A DNA stretch of 64,000 bases from Pontederia crassipes (lineage: Eukaryota > Streptophyta > Magnoliopsida > Commelinales > Pontederiaceae): contig CM060195.1 in the NCBI GenBank assembly GCA_030549335.1, forward strand, positions 49,447,975-49,511,974, written 5' to 3'. Below the pieces are notes generated by a model. The model ran no database searches, was not told the origin of the DNA, and saw nothing but the letters and a program-made list of their open reading frames with translations. Each line of letters opens with the position of its first letter. Position 1 is the first letter of the stretch. Below, in pieces: positions 12,962 to 26,136 of this stretch. The position numbers and the translations under genes were made by a program.

Positions 12962-13411
12962 AAGGGTATTCACGGGTCGGATTTGACCCGACTCGACTCG
13001 ATCCGTCCGATTTTGATCGGGATAGGTCAGTGCATTTTGTGAGGTTGGAGGTTCGAATCGGATTGGATCGAGTCGGATGGTCAGATTACCTGACTACCAT
13101 TTTTTAAAAAATTTTTCTTACTTTCTCTATTATTTAATATACAAATATTATATAATATTTATTTAAAAATCATAAAGTAACATATTCAACATTTAAACAT
13201 TATTTTACACATTTAAAATATTTTTTTAATATTTTATTTTTTATACATAATATAAGTTAAAAACTAAAAAAAATAAAAAAATTAAAAAAATTGAATCTTC
13301 GAATCAGGTGGGTTGACTTAGGTCGAAAAATTATGACCCGTACCCAATCCAACCAAGCTCGGGTTAAGATCGGGTCATCGAGCTTGCGGGTCGACCTGAC
13401 CCGCTGAACAC
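12962..13411. mobile_element. Degenerate hAT-like MITE (GGGTATTCACGGGTC end)
   Basis: The ends are inverted repeats rich in GGGTC/GACCC, about 25 bp with mismatches (left AGGGTATTCACGGGTCGG, right GACCTGACCCGCTGAACACT). The core is AT-rich. It is visibly related to the well-preserved element at 59479-59958. The target duplication is no longer readable, so the limits are approximate. Confidence 0.6.
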
Positions 13412-16400
13412 TGTATGACAAGAGAAAAAATGATAAAAAGGAAAATATGCAAACATTTCTTACTATTTATGCACAAAATTATCGCATATGTAATCGTGCG
13501 ATTTGGATGAGTTGTTGTGTTTCCTTTTAATATGATGGTATTATAATGGTAAAGTAGAAACCAAACTATTTTGTGGTACACCACAAATAGGGCAGAATAT
13601 TAGTGGACAATGAACTGTATAAATAAAATATTATAAAAATATGGACAACTAAATTATCAGACGAGATGCATATGAGAAAGCTTGTGCAATGTGGTACTAC
13701 AGTGTGGATATGTTAATTTAGAGACGATCTCAGGATGACATCTTAATCATGAAAGTCCATCTGACATAATATCAAGTGGATGCAAATGTTGATTTGAGAT
13801 AGATATTTTTATCATAAATAATTCAAATACGACCTGCCAATTACCATGTAAAATCCATTTATAATTATTGTTTATTAATAGGTTAACTATGGAGTACATG
13901 GTGTTGTAGATAGTACTACTACTACCTGCATGCGTCAAGGGCGGAGGATGGCTTTTGTTATTATTATATGAACAGAAGTTGAGGGGGCAAATAATCACAT
14001 GAGAAGTTTTCTTTGGTTTTTGTCCATGGAGGGCCCCAAATTGGTAAAAAAGAAGTCATTAATTACCGAGAACAAAGGGCATCTTTCTTTTTTGTCGAGA
14101 TTCATTAGTGTACAAGAATATTAGCATTCGATTAATTCGATATTCGGGTGAAAGTAATATGAATAAATTCTTATCAAAATAATAATTCTAAAATTAAACT
14201 CATACTTCAATCCCGGAACACAATCCCACTATTTGTTTGGATGCATCTTTTATTATTCCATGGATTGTATTTGCATCTCAGTTCAATAGTTATGTGGGTC
14301 ATTTAATTTGTGAGTAGAAGGAAACCCTATCAAAAAGGGGGACAGGTGATGAATTATTATCACTCAGCTTCATGTCTTGTTTCTTTTGTCTACCTTTGAA
14401 CTCACTTTTACATAGTTCTACCTCAGCCATTGGGCTCCATCCATTTTGTATGCATATTCCAAAGAAGAATAAGTTAGGTAGAAAATCAAATCTGTTTCCT
14501 CAGGGAAAAAAAAAGAGCTTGACAAAAGAAAAAACATGGGAGAACTAGTTTTCTTTATTTTATTTTCAAATAATTATTTTAAATGAAATTGTCTCTCTTT
14601 TTTATTATTAAATGTAGGAGATTTGTTCGTTGACGAGGCGATTTTAAATAATTATTTTATTAGTCGTAGCTGGTTCGACTCTCACCAATGAAATTTAATA
14701 TTATTTTTATTTATTATCCCTATAACAAAAAAAAGACTTATTAATCTGAAATAGTAAGTTTCCAAGTCAATTATATGTGGCATCCAAATAAAATATAATA
14801 GATTTATTAAAATAATATATAAGCATTCATTTAAAGATAAAATTTTAGAAAGAGAGAGAGAGAGGAGGTGTGCAATGCCCACTCTCTCTCTTTATCTTTT
14901 TAAAATTATTATAAATAAATATTCATATATTATATTTTTATCGTTGCACATGAAAATATGAGCATACTATATTTATTTTTTAATTAAAATGTTAACTTGG
15001 CATACTTTAAAATAAAATAATATATAATTATTATAAGAAAAGAGAAAAAGAGAGTGGGATGTCGCACTCCTCTCCTAATTCTTTTTTAAATTTATCTTAT
15101 AAATATTTATATATTTGTTAATAAATATATTTTATTTAAGTTAAAATACTAGATGGAATTCATGTCAACATCCTTTTTTTTAAAGAAAAGTGCATCATAA
15201 ATAGAGAATGCTAGAAAATGGATCATCCTCTCAAAAAAAAATATCAACAGGTGTCAAATCGCCCAATATTTGCCAATTTGTCGGCTACAAAATTGGATTA
15301 TATGTAGCAATGTGTACACGTAAATGATTCAATTAACTGATGTAAGTTCGTTATTAGAGTCCACAATTTCCAAGAGTGCCTATCTCGTTGTCGGTGATGC
15401 TGACAATGATAAGATAGTTTGACTAGTGAATTGTAGTTCGATTGCAGCGGCGGAGGTGTTCTAAGTTCTAACACTGCACAGGCCTTCAAAATCTCTATTT
15501 TAAAATAAATAACTATATTTTTTTTAATAAATATATATAATATCTTTTTAAAGTTTTAGATCACATGAATGTCACATCAGCATGCCAATTAGCAAATTGA
15601 CTTGGAATCTTATTGTTGGAGGTTAGAAATATTTTTTTTTGTTATAAATTTATAAGCCAGGGGGATTAATTTATTACAAAACGAAGTTCGGAGATGAAAA
15701 TTTGATCAAGGCGAAAGTTGAGAACCTAACGGTGAAAATTACTCTCCCTTCAACTAATTTTATGCATCTTCAATTGTGCTGAAGAATTCTTCTACATGTC
15801 CATGTAGTTTTCCTCTTATTTACAATGATCAAAATAAATTTGGACTACATGTAAATCTTATTCATCCTTTTCTTACTTATGTTTGTATGTTTGTATATCA
15901 ACCTACAAAATTGAGAATTTTGATTATGACATTAAATCGCCTATTTATTTAAAGATATAATAATAAAACATAGATGCGTCTGTTCACAAACACGGAGGAA
16001 GTTATTAGTGACGTAGACCCATTACCTCAAGTTATATTATTATTGTATTTGTAATTTATATATAATAAAGGTTCAATCGTTGTACAGTAGCATAGTATTT
16101 TTATTCATTATGATTCGTAACAAATGATAGATTTATTAATTAAACATTTTATCGATCAACCATTCATCCCTAAATCGAACGGTGCTATCCATAAAAAAAA
16201 AAGCACAATAATATACAATACTTACACCAATGGAGTACTCTCGCTAGTAGCTTTTGTTTTCGAATGCTTCATTGCCAATGACCACCAAGATCGGCATAAA
16301 TTTATATTATCTCAAGAATATGCCGCCCCGCGATCTCAATCGCCACCGTCACATTCTACCTCGTATGCACCTACTAACATTTTCTCGGAAAATATTTTTT

Positions 16401-16642
16401 AAATGAATATTTCGGTGGCAAGAATTCTAAGTTCGGTGATCGAGTCTGAATTTTAAAAGAAAAAGATATAATAGAAAGAGAAATCATAATCTTAAAAATG
16501 TTATGATAATTTCAGAGGCATGAATCATTGCCGAATAAATATAATTTTCATAATTATGTTTGGAGTCGAATCAGATCGAATCAGTCTGGTTTGAGCCAAC
16601 CCTTGCCGCGCCGACGTTGTAAGGGGCGCAAGTCTTCGGCTA
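13412..16642. other. AT-rich intergenic DNA with fold-back repeat
   Basis: No gene seen. At about 14845-15085 two inverted segments (GGTGTGCAATGCCCACTCTC and, inverted, GAGAGTGGGATGTCGCACTCC) enclose AT-rich DNA, probably a small MITE. Similar wording near 11160-11190 suggests the same family. Confidence 0.45.
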
Positions 16643-17269
16643 TGTTTGGCACTATTAGCGATTTAGCAAGCACTAACTAACGGATAACGGATGATGATTA
16701 ACAGTTAAATATTTTAAAAGTGTTTGATAAACTTAGCGGTATAATTAGCCGAAGAATATAAAAATGACATAATCAAACATATGACAAATTATTTAATTTA
16801 AGCACTATACATATTATATTATAATATAAATAAATTAAATATTTATATCTTAATTAAATAAAATAAAATTTCACAACTAATTTTATTTGTTAAAATATAT
16901 AAAAAATTATATTGACAATAATTTTTATATAGTGCACCAATATTATAAAAGTATTAATTGTAAAATTATTTTTTATTCATTGTTAACATATAAATAATTT
17001 GCAATTAATTAAGCATTAATATGAAAAGAAATATAGTTAAATGATTATAAAATAAAACAATGAGAAAATAATAAGATAAGTTAGAAAGAAATAATGTATT
17101 TGAATATGGATAAAATTGAAAAATTTTATAAAATACTAAAGAGTAGATTTTCAATATTTTCTTATAAAACGTTAAATGCTAGTTATTTTCATCATTTACC
17201 AAACAAAAAAAATTAATGTTTGAACCGTTAAATATTATTTGAAACGCTAATTTTAATGTTACCAAACAG
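16643..17269. mobile_element. Non-autonomous TIR element (TGTTTGG ends)
   Basis: Left end TGTTTGGCACTATTAGCG and right end CGCTAATTTTAATGTTACC followed by AAACA form imperfect inverted repeats of about 20-25 bp around an AT-rich core without coding potential. The TGTTTGG end resembles PIF/Harbinger or hAT MITEs. I could not settle the target duplication. Confidence 0.55.
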
Positions 17270-17977
17270 AACTTTGTTCTGAGTAGAGGCAGTTTCATAT
17301 TTTCACGTGTGAAATATAAAGCTCCTCTGCGAAAATATCTTGACACCAAAAAGTAACTTGTGCATTGTGGTCAACTCAATTGATACTTTCATGCGCGAAT
17401 TCGACTTGATCCGATCAAATTTAATTGAGTTTGGAGCGTCATGCCCGACCCCGGGCATGGAGTCAGTGGCTTGGCACCGAAAACATGACTGCACAGGGCT
17501 CAATCTCTTCCTTGCAGGGGAGAATGCGATAACTGAGGAAAACGGATGAGTTCGTGAGATTGGGGGGAGGAAAAGGAAATTGATTAATCATATACTCGTA
17601 GCAATAGCATCCCAAATCCTACCACCGCTGAGGGTGGTTTTGACACTGCGTGTGTAAATGTTTGACAGCCACGTTGTTTGTTTCTCATTATAGGATCGAA
17701 AAAGGTGGACGCATATCGTGCATGTGGTGATGCCTCCCTTGGTCCGGTTGGCACCATATATATGTAAATGACCTAATACTTTTTCTACCGCCCCTCGTGC
17801 ATTTTTTGCCCTTGGGAATGCACTATCCCGTCTGACGCAGCAGATCCAGATCGTGTTCATGCATAGTGACGTTCGGGCATCCATCACTTTATCCATTGAC
17901 TGACAATGGTTTGGTCTTAATAAAAGATTATGTCCAATTTCGGATGATGCTTATATGACAGCTACGTAGATAGAACC

Positions 17978-18054
<77 letters not shown>

Positions 18055-18354
18055 GTGTTCCATTTTCCAAATAGATAGGTTTATCATGCTATTCATGTTG
18101 TCCAGTCTTATATACGTCGACAGCGAATTTAAAAGTAGGCAAGTCACAATGACAAACTCAGATGGAAGGTGAAGTTGGTTTTGACCAACATAGTAATGGA
18201 TGAGAGAAAATAAATAACAAAGCGCGAACACACAACATCCAGTTTTGATTCTTTTGTATATATTAGGCAGTAAGGTATACATGTCTAGCATTACCAGTCA
18301 CATCAACAGAAATAAAACAATTCTATGCACAACAACGCAGAGATTCGTCGAGGA
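17270..18354. other. Intergenic DNA before MPS1, including (AG)n microsatellite
   Basis: No gene recognised. A pure AG dinucleotide run occupies about 17981-18051, roughly 35 units. The rest is unique-looking non-coding sequence. Confidence 0.6.
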
Positions 18355-18529
18355 CACAACAACAACAACAACAAAGCCTTATCCCACTAGGTGGGGTCGG
18401 CTACATGGATCATACGACGCCATATTCGTTGATCCATGTTCATAAGATTCGACATGATTTTATGTTGGCTGTCGGGGCCTAACACAACCCTCCTTCTTTA
18501 TCCGGGCTTGGGACCGACTATAAACAAAG
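18355..18529 (-). mobile_element. SINE-like element, copy C
   Basis: Third copy of the family at 911-1077, inserted in reverse, so the tail appears as a CAA repeat at the left and the CCCAAGCCCGGATAAAG head at the right. It lies about 270 bp downstream of the MPS1 stop codon. It retains the same LINE-derived 3' segment. No clear flanking duplication was found. Confidence 0.85.
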
Positions 18530-18796
18530 ATAGAAAATGGCAGGAAAAAGTAATGAACAAACGAATCACGGCAGACAATCGGCGCTGCCCAATTTCTGGA
18601 TTTTGACCAAACCATGAATGACACAAGGGTGGATTAGCCAATACATGAGTATGACGATATCACTTTAGTGTTGAAATATTTGACTAAAAACTGATCAATC
18701 ATATACCTGGATGGCAGTCGGTGATCTGTGCAAGAACACATGATCTAACCGGGCTTACAAAATGAGCTACTTCGATATACAATGTACAATTACAAA

Positions 18797-21700
18797 CTAG
18801 GAGACACTTGGCCGGGTTGGCTCCTGAGAGATGGCTGGATCTAACCCATGATTATCACCAAGCTTGGCTATGACATCAGTGAGCTTGGAAAGCATGCTAG
18901 ACACTTCAGGGTGGCTCCAATGAGCTCCAACTCGTTCCATAAGAAATTTCCATCGGTGGTCACCGCAAAATGGAGTGATCTCTCGAGGGATTGGAGGAAT
19001 GAGAAATGGGTGTTGGAGCAGCTGTGGTATCCTCCACCTCTCATTGCGATCCCACGCAAGACATCTCTTCATGAGATCTATAAGCCAAGGGTTGGGCACT
19101 GGATCGTAAGAGATCTTGTGGTTTCGGTCTGTGACAACTTTAAACTTGGCCCAGAAAGTTTTGTACTCTGCAAAGGGCGTCTTACCATACACCATTTGGT
19201 ACAGGATGCAGCCAAGGGACCAGATATCTGATGGACGCCCACATTTGATAGTGTTTCCATTTGCATCATCTTCATTGCACATGAATGCTTCAGGTGACAT
19301 GTAATTCAATGTTCCCACCTGCAGACAATATAGCAATGTTTTCACCTGCTAAACTTCTGTTGGCCAAACAATGAAATATGTTGATCAAATATAGAACACC
19401 ATGAGAGAAAATTGAACCTGTGCATCGCGTTGAATGTTAGTTGTGTCACTCATTATAGCTTTAGCAATACCAAAATCAATAAGCTTGAGGGATCCTCTGA
19501 CAAGAAGGAAGTTGGCCGGTTTCAGATCAGAATGCACAATGCGTTCCTCATGTATGGTATTCACAGCCTCAAGCATTTGCTGCAGAAGCAAGAAAGGTGA
19601 TTTTTATGAAACATTAGAAAGTATAGGTGGATATGAATGAGACGAGTAGTAAGCCCATCCCAAAAAGTGTTAACCATTGGTTCGCATCAATGAAATTACT
19701 TAAGAAATTGGAGGAGCCACTTTGTCTAGTCATAATTGAAATTGTTTAATTACTGAAACCTACCATCGACCAAACAGATGTAGTCTATATGGCTGGTGAT
19801 TACTATCGCACCAGGATGGATAATGTGGATTTTTGCAAGAGAGCACATTGGAGCTAATGATCCAAGTACCACCTTCTAAACCTACCATCAACCGATCAAA
19901 TCTAATCTCTATGGATGATGTTTACCAACCCACCAGAGATTAACTCATCATAAAAGATGGATTATGTGGATTTATGAAAAATGCTTACCATCAGATGATA
20001 GATATTCAATGGCAAAGCAGACATCGACTTGCATAATACATATGTACCAACTACTGCATGAGTGCCAATGGTCTAATATTTATCTCTACATCTTAAAGAG
20101 TATGCCTGGTTAGTATTGATTTTATTTGCTGCAACAAGTTGTACAACAATTCAAGAACAAAATTGGAAAACAATTGATACATATTAAGAAGAATTGTATC
20201 ACTATTGTTTTTCCTTCACAAATTAAGTTCTTAAATTTCTTCAACCCCTGAGGGAAAAAACATAACGATCAGCTGTTTTCTGCAGGAAAGACAGTATAAG
20301 CAGAGCTATGGAATACCTGCCAATAAAATCGCAGCCAGTTTTCATCTATTTGAGAATTCGAAGAACTAATCTCCTTCCACTTTTGAGCAACCATATGGGC
20401 TAGATCAATTTCTCCATATTCAAGTACCATGTAAATGCATTCATCGTCTTTTATTCTCTTATCCTTCAAGGTCATGGAGCCACTAAGAACTTCGCGCAGC
20501 AACATTTTATCTGTCACCTGGAAACAGAGCTATCATATTAAGAAGCTAAGATCCTGAAACTATAGGTAATCTTCATATAGGGCATATATTAGCTATTCCC
20601 TAAAACTATAGGTTTTTTTAAAAAAATAGGAGAGAATGAGAGCCATGTGCACTCATCCATATTTATTAATATAACAATGTTACATCAAGATGTTGAAATA
20701 ATAATTACTACTCTTGCCCAGTCTCTCATCAAGCATCTAGACATAGATAAGATATTCAACATAACATCGTTCCCTCCTAAAAATGCATCCATTTCATTGG
20801 CACCGTATGGACCATAGGAAAGCCAATGACATTGCACGTCGACGCCTGAATACATAATATTGTTTGGTTCCTAATCTTTGGCGATAAGATATAGTGGTGG
20901 ACATGCTCAGGTCAAAATTTCAAACACAAAAACCTTAGCATATTTTTGCACAGTGCACTGCTCTTGAACATATGGGAAAATTACGCAGACCATGAGCATT
21001 GAATAATAGTTTGAATTCACTCACATATTATCACATTAAAAAGAATCATCATAAGACAGATTTAATTTGTACCTCATAGTCAACTAGTTGAATAATATTG
21101 CTCTTTCCTTTTAGCTTGTTGAGATACTCAATCTCTTGACAGAATCCATATGCAGTTGGATAGTCACGGCCTTTCAATTTGATTTTCTTCAAAGCATATA
21201 TAGTGCAATCAGATGAAATCACCTTATGAACTTCACTACTTCCTCCACTACCTATTTTACCAAGCTTTTGATAAAGCTTCCCATTGACATTAAAGAATAC
21301 ATCAGGGTCATATTTTTTCTTACGAGGAGCCTTCTCGACTTTGCTTTGTTGTGAAGGCCCTAAATCCCTTGTCGATGAAATATTATTCTTTGACAAAAGA
21401 AGTTCAGATGGCAAAGACCCAGCACCATCGAGAATGTCTTTGCCCTTTTTGTTTTCAGCCAAGTGCACATCATTTTGATGATGCTGACGCCATTCACTCT
21501 CTTTCAACATAGACCCATTTCCTTCTGCACAGTCATTATCTTGAATGCTCGTGTTCTCTCCAGCAAAGGATGACATTTGAGTGGCAAATGCAGTTTGTCC
21601 TGGTGGTGGAGCATGAGTGTGCTGTAATGTCTGACCGGTGTTAACTGAGAGTGTAGTGGCACATGAAGAGCCTATAGCTGAACCTCCAGTTGCTGGTGAC

Positions 21701-22855
21701 ACATAATGTTGGCTGTCAACTGTCTCTTTCCCGTTTCCTAACAAGTTAGACTCCTCCAATTTCAGTCCAGTCCTGGAAACATGTGCTTTTGCAATATCCT
21801 GCTCCTTAAATTCACGACCAGTTGTTGCCAGAGTTCCCAAGTAACTCTCCCCATCTGCAAAACAAGAGAATGCAAATAACAACAATTATTCTCCATGCTA
21901 CAAGTAGTCACGCATGTAAGAAGGGAGAAAAGATGGATAAATTAGAAATGCATAAAATTGCAACTGGACTAGAATGACCCATCTTTTCTCAAGCAATATT
22001 AAAAAAAAATTTACTTACTCTCGAATGTTAAATTAAACTTTTCCGAATTGCTGTCAGCATGTACTCGTGAGGCTATTGCTTGAAATGAAGGAACTGCTGC
22101 AGATGACCTTCCTTGTCCATCAGGAAGCAGAACAGCATCTTTTTGCATTCCGACAAGACTCAACTTCTCACCTATGCCTGAAGTTAAAGTACCAGAGATT
22201 GAAGGTGGGGTAAGCGAGGAATCCTCAAGAGGACCCGTCACTACTTCACTCACAAGTTCCTTCCTTTGTCCCGACGCAGCATTCGTCGTCGCCGCGGCTC
22301 CAGCTTGCCGCACCACCTTCCCGGTTTGGTTTCCAGATAGTGAAGGCAAAGAGGCGCTGCTCCTTGAGGGCTCGGTTTGGGAAACCAGCACACGGGTCGC
22401 CCGAAGAACATTAGACTGCATGGTACCTAAGATAATATAGCCATCAAAGAAACTGAATCAGTAACCCGAACGGCACTCAAGGACAGGGCCTCAAAACCCT
22501 AATTGCCACCTTAGTGAATTGGAATTCAGTTCAAATCTCAAAATAAAAATGAAGAAACGAGTTGCCCATCGGAAGGGAGGAATCCCTAGATTCCGCATCA
22601 AGCTGAGGAAGGACACAAGTAGATGGCAGGAGAAATAGAAAGGAAAAAAAGAAATTGGATCATCTCACCGAGGGGTCTATGTCGCTTGAACACGGCATGG
22701 GCCTGACGGAGGAAATCGGGGGGCGAGAAGGTGGCGGAGGAGGACGATGAAGAGGAGGACGAGGTAAGGTTGGCGTCGGCAACAGCGGCGGCGGCGAAAG
22801 GACGGGCGGGATTGAGCGGAGCCGTGGGAGTGGGAAGGTCAGCCTTCCGATCCAT
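18797..22855 (-). CDS. MPS1: MPS1/TTK-type dual-specificity protein kinase, complete
   Basis: Spindle-assembly checkpoint kinase acting at kinetochores in this family. Six exons keep frame and give 753 residues: 22669-22855, 22019-22426, 21073-21854, 20317-20517, 19418-19579, 18797-19318. The long N-terminus is low-complexity (poly-Ser near residues 31-39). The kinase domain runs from about residue 392: glycine loop [11 protein letters not shown] (397-407), ATP-binding lysine 421, hinge [13 protein letters not shown], catalytic loop [12 protein letters not shown] (Asp 544), DFGIAKA (Asp 561), activation segment with [20 protein letters not shown], and [23 protein letters not shown] in place of HRD is normal for MPS1. 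All catalytic residues are present and I see no break. Remnants of exons 2 and 3 occur at 35165-36040 and of exon 2 at 42690-42730. Confidence 0.96.
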
Positions 22856-23639
22856 AGCGCAGGACGGCTCCGGCGGAGGAAGCCAACGGCATTTCGGCGG
22901 CGCTGGAGGAGATCGGAGATCAGAGCATCGGAAAGAAGAGGGGAGGAGCGTGCGGCAGGCGGCGGCGAGGCGGAGAAGAGCGAAGTGATTTGAAAAGAAA
23001 CATAATTGGCGCTCGCTCGCGATGTTACTCGCCAGATGCGTAGTTCGTGGAAGCGGTAAGTAATACGGTACCTAGACACGTGCGCGCCTTATGTGGTGGG
23101 GTCCATCGTCCATGTGATACGTTTTCAGAGTGGTGCGCTGAAGCACGTAATTTTTCACACGGGGCGCGCGCTTGGAGACGAATTTAGCTGATCACCGAGA
23201 TTATAAAATAGCAAAAAATATTATCGGAAGAGATTAATTTTTAAAAACATCGAACATTTTCGGAAAGAATTTTTTAACATTGCTCTCGATCAATAAAAAA
23301 GAATTTTTGAAAATGTTGATCATTTCCGATCGGTGAAAACTGAATATTAATCAAATGATAATATTTTTTAACGTTGCTCTCGATCAATTAAAAAGGTTTT
23401 GCATTGGAAAACATAATTTGATTATTTAAAAAAAGGTTCCCAAAACTTAATCTGACATTATTAAAAAAATCAAGAAGCTTAAATTAAACTTATTTTCTTA
23501 TTTCTTCACTAATTTTTCACATCTAATTCTAAAATATATTTTTACATCTGACTCCAATGTAAAAACATTACGATATCTTTAAACTTTGCCATATTTTTTA
23601 TTTTAATTATTTCATCTGATTCTCTTAATTTCTCCATAA

Positions 23640-24440
23640 TTTTATTGTTTTATTTGTGAAAAAGGCCACCCCCACGTAATAATTGAAATATATTTACTGT
23701 CTTTTAGTGTTTGAAAAAGAATAAAATATTAACAAATAATATAAAAAGTAAAAAATTAATCATCTTACCTTCTTGTTATTATAAACACAAAAATAGAAAA
23801 CATGTATTTCAATTATTACGTGAGGAGTGTATTTTAGTCTTTTCACAAATAAAAAATAACAAAAATAGTTAACAAAATCATGCAAAATGTAATAAAATTT
23901 AGGAATATAGTAAGTTACTTTCAAGTTAGATATGAAAAAATAACGATAATTTAGATTTTTAAAAAAGACACAATTATTGTTATTCTAAAAAATATTATTG
24001 TCATTCTATTTGTCTTACAAAAAAGAAAATGTTCAACACTTCAAACACACTGAAGTGATAATAATATATTTTTTTCAAGTGTCAATAGTGATGCCCTAAA
24101 GAAATAACCCTTAATTTTATGCTCAATTTGAATGCACTAAAATTTGCAATCTTCCGAAAAAATTACACAAGCTACAACTTACGTGCCCAAATAAAAGTAC
24201 ATTACAACATCTAGATTGCAAATCAGTTGACATAAAATTTTGTACAAATACCGTGTATGCATTTGAACTTTTTTGGGAGGATAGAAGCAAGTCTACATGA
24301 AGTGAATGTGATCATTAAATTAAGCGGCATACAAGTTGTACATGAGAACGTTGTTTGATTATTGACAGAAGCTTTGCCATTTCACAAAGCGTGTTTACGA
24401 TCCTCTACTGGATTAAAGTTTATAAGAAATTCAAGGAATT
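23640..24440 (-). pseudogene. Duplicated 3' flank and last codons of ASHR1
   Basis: This stretch aligns with 47540-48275, the region just downstream of the intact ASHR1 gene. Shared landmarks include GTGTTTGAAAAAGAA, GAAGTGAATGTGATCATTAA and ACAGAAGCTTTGCCATTTC. At about 24393-24430 it includes the ASHR1 stop region and a few final codons (GTGTTTACGATCCTCTACTG). The match ends there, so only the very end of the coding sequence was kept. It lies directly before the intact MPS1 gene, which supports a block duplication. Confidence 0.8.
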
Positions 24441-25644
24441 GGTAATAACATAAATTGAAGTATCACGGAATACCTTGCAAGGGAAAGAAGAATCATCGTA
24501 AACTTTTCACGTTGCTTTGGACTCGTTATCGAAAACTCAATCACAATGAAGGAGAACGCTTGTTCACAATCCAAAATATCGTTCTGGACAACGTCGAAAT
24601 CAGGAGAAAATGTGGCAGTGTGTCGGTGGTGTTGAAGCACTATACACTTACGACACCATCACACACATATATGTGTTGGTTTCATGTGTGCCTCGTAACT
24701 GCATGCAGTGTGCAAAAACTGCATTGCAATTTCTCATCACGTGTACAACATGCACACCCTTAGCCCATCAAAGGGCGTTGTGTCCAACAATCTTCCACCC
24801 GCACTTGATGGGCTTTTATCCATTTTTAATTTTTGTAAAGGTTCGTTATGATAAATGGATTGTACGACACACGAATACATTCACAACTTACGGAAAACTA
24901 TGACTTGTTAGGGATACATAGTTACCCAACTACTTGAAAACCTATACTATGACATGTTAGAAATACATAGTTGCTCGATCATTTTGAGAGCTAAAAGTTA
25001 TTATCACATAACTGCTCACTCATGCTATAATGTGTTATCATTGTATAGCTACTTAACTATCATGTGAGGCACTACTATGATTTATGATTAATACACAGTC
25101 GTTCAAACATCTATGTTATTCATTTTATCTTAAAAACACTTGCTTGCACACTCCAGACGAAGACATAATTGAGGATAGACTTTTGCTTATTAATATCGCT
25201 ATTCTAAGAAGCATTTATTTATTAAGCAAGTCTCTAAATCAATCTCCATTATCGCGCAAAATGAGAGTCGACATGCCCATATTCTCTTAATCATCAGTCA
25301 ATATAGGTGCCATGCATAAATACATAAATTTCTCATTTGACCAATGACACAAATATCAGACTACTCAACTTAGTGACCATGTTTACAAAAGGATATTTCC
25401 TTTTGTTACTCATGGAGTCTTAAAAAAATATTTCTTTTAATAAGGGTACTAGTGAGTATACAGTTCCTCGTAAAATGTTCAATTTGTCTTTATGATAGAT
25501 GACTCTTGCTATAAAATAATAAATTTATTTAAAAATTTTAAATTTCACACCAAGTGTGAGTAACTATCTCATCCATGTCATTAATACTTAAATATCATTT
25601 CTATAGGAAGACATTAATTCCATCACTCATAGAAGAAATCTCTT
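24441..25644. mobile_element. Probable degenerate LTR-retrotransposon sequence
   Basis: AT-rich non-coding DNA with wording typical of copia-type LTRs (for example CCAACAATCTTCCACCCGCA near 24785) and repeated phrases such as CATAGTTACCCAACTACTTG and its variant about 60 bp later. Clear ends are not visible. It is a fossil, interrupted at its right side by the solo LTR at 25650. Confidence 0.4.
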
Positions 25645-25649
25645 GTTAC

Positions 25650-26131
25650 TGATGGGAAAATCCGAGAACAAGGAGAGAAGATCGCAGAGAGATTGCAGAA
25701 AAATAGAGGAGACACACGAAATTTACCCAGGTTCACCCTTGAGATGAGGGCTACGTCCTGCAAAGAGGTTCCACTATATGTTTAGGTTTACAGCCGCCAC
25801 ACAAAATTACATCAGAAATTAGGATATTAATAGCCTCTCCAAACCGGGTTTAAAACCCAAACAAACAGAGAAAAAACCTAATCCGAACCACACGGGCCGG
25901 CTAAACAAAAGCCCAAAACCCGTCTAGGTTTCGGGGGCGCTGCCCCCGAACCCCCGCCCGCTCACCGGCGAGCCCAAAACCCGTCCGTCGGGGGGCGGGG
26001 CCCCCCGAACCCCCCTTTCGTTCGTACGTCAGCAATAATGTTAATTGGGTAATACTCAGATTCCCCTAAGCTCACGTGGACGAACCCGGTGTGAGAAACA
26101 AGGGGCCCTGAAGTATTCACCAACTCTAACA
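25650..26131. mobile_element. Solo LTR with 5-bp target duplication
   Basis: Fossil LTR of 482 bp starting TGATGGG and ending CTCTAACA, flanked by GTTAC at 25645-25649 and 26132-26136. It contains the phrase GATGAGGGCTACGTCCTGC, common in copia-type LTRs. No internal region adjoins. About 25930-26020 is GC-rich with palindromes such as GGGGGCGCTGCCCCC. It lies inside older LTR-like DNA that continues on both sides. Confidence 0.87.
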
Positions 26132-26136
26132 GTTAC

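Noticed and set aside
14625-14700. tRNA-like B box (GGTTCGACTCTC)
   Set aside because: No A box at the proper distance and no cloverleaf could be drawn; at most a decayed SINE.
18848-19304. Plus-strand frames across the last MPS1 exon
   Set aside because: Antisense shadows of the kinase domain; no family similarity recognised.
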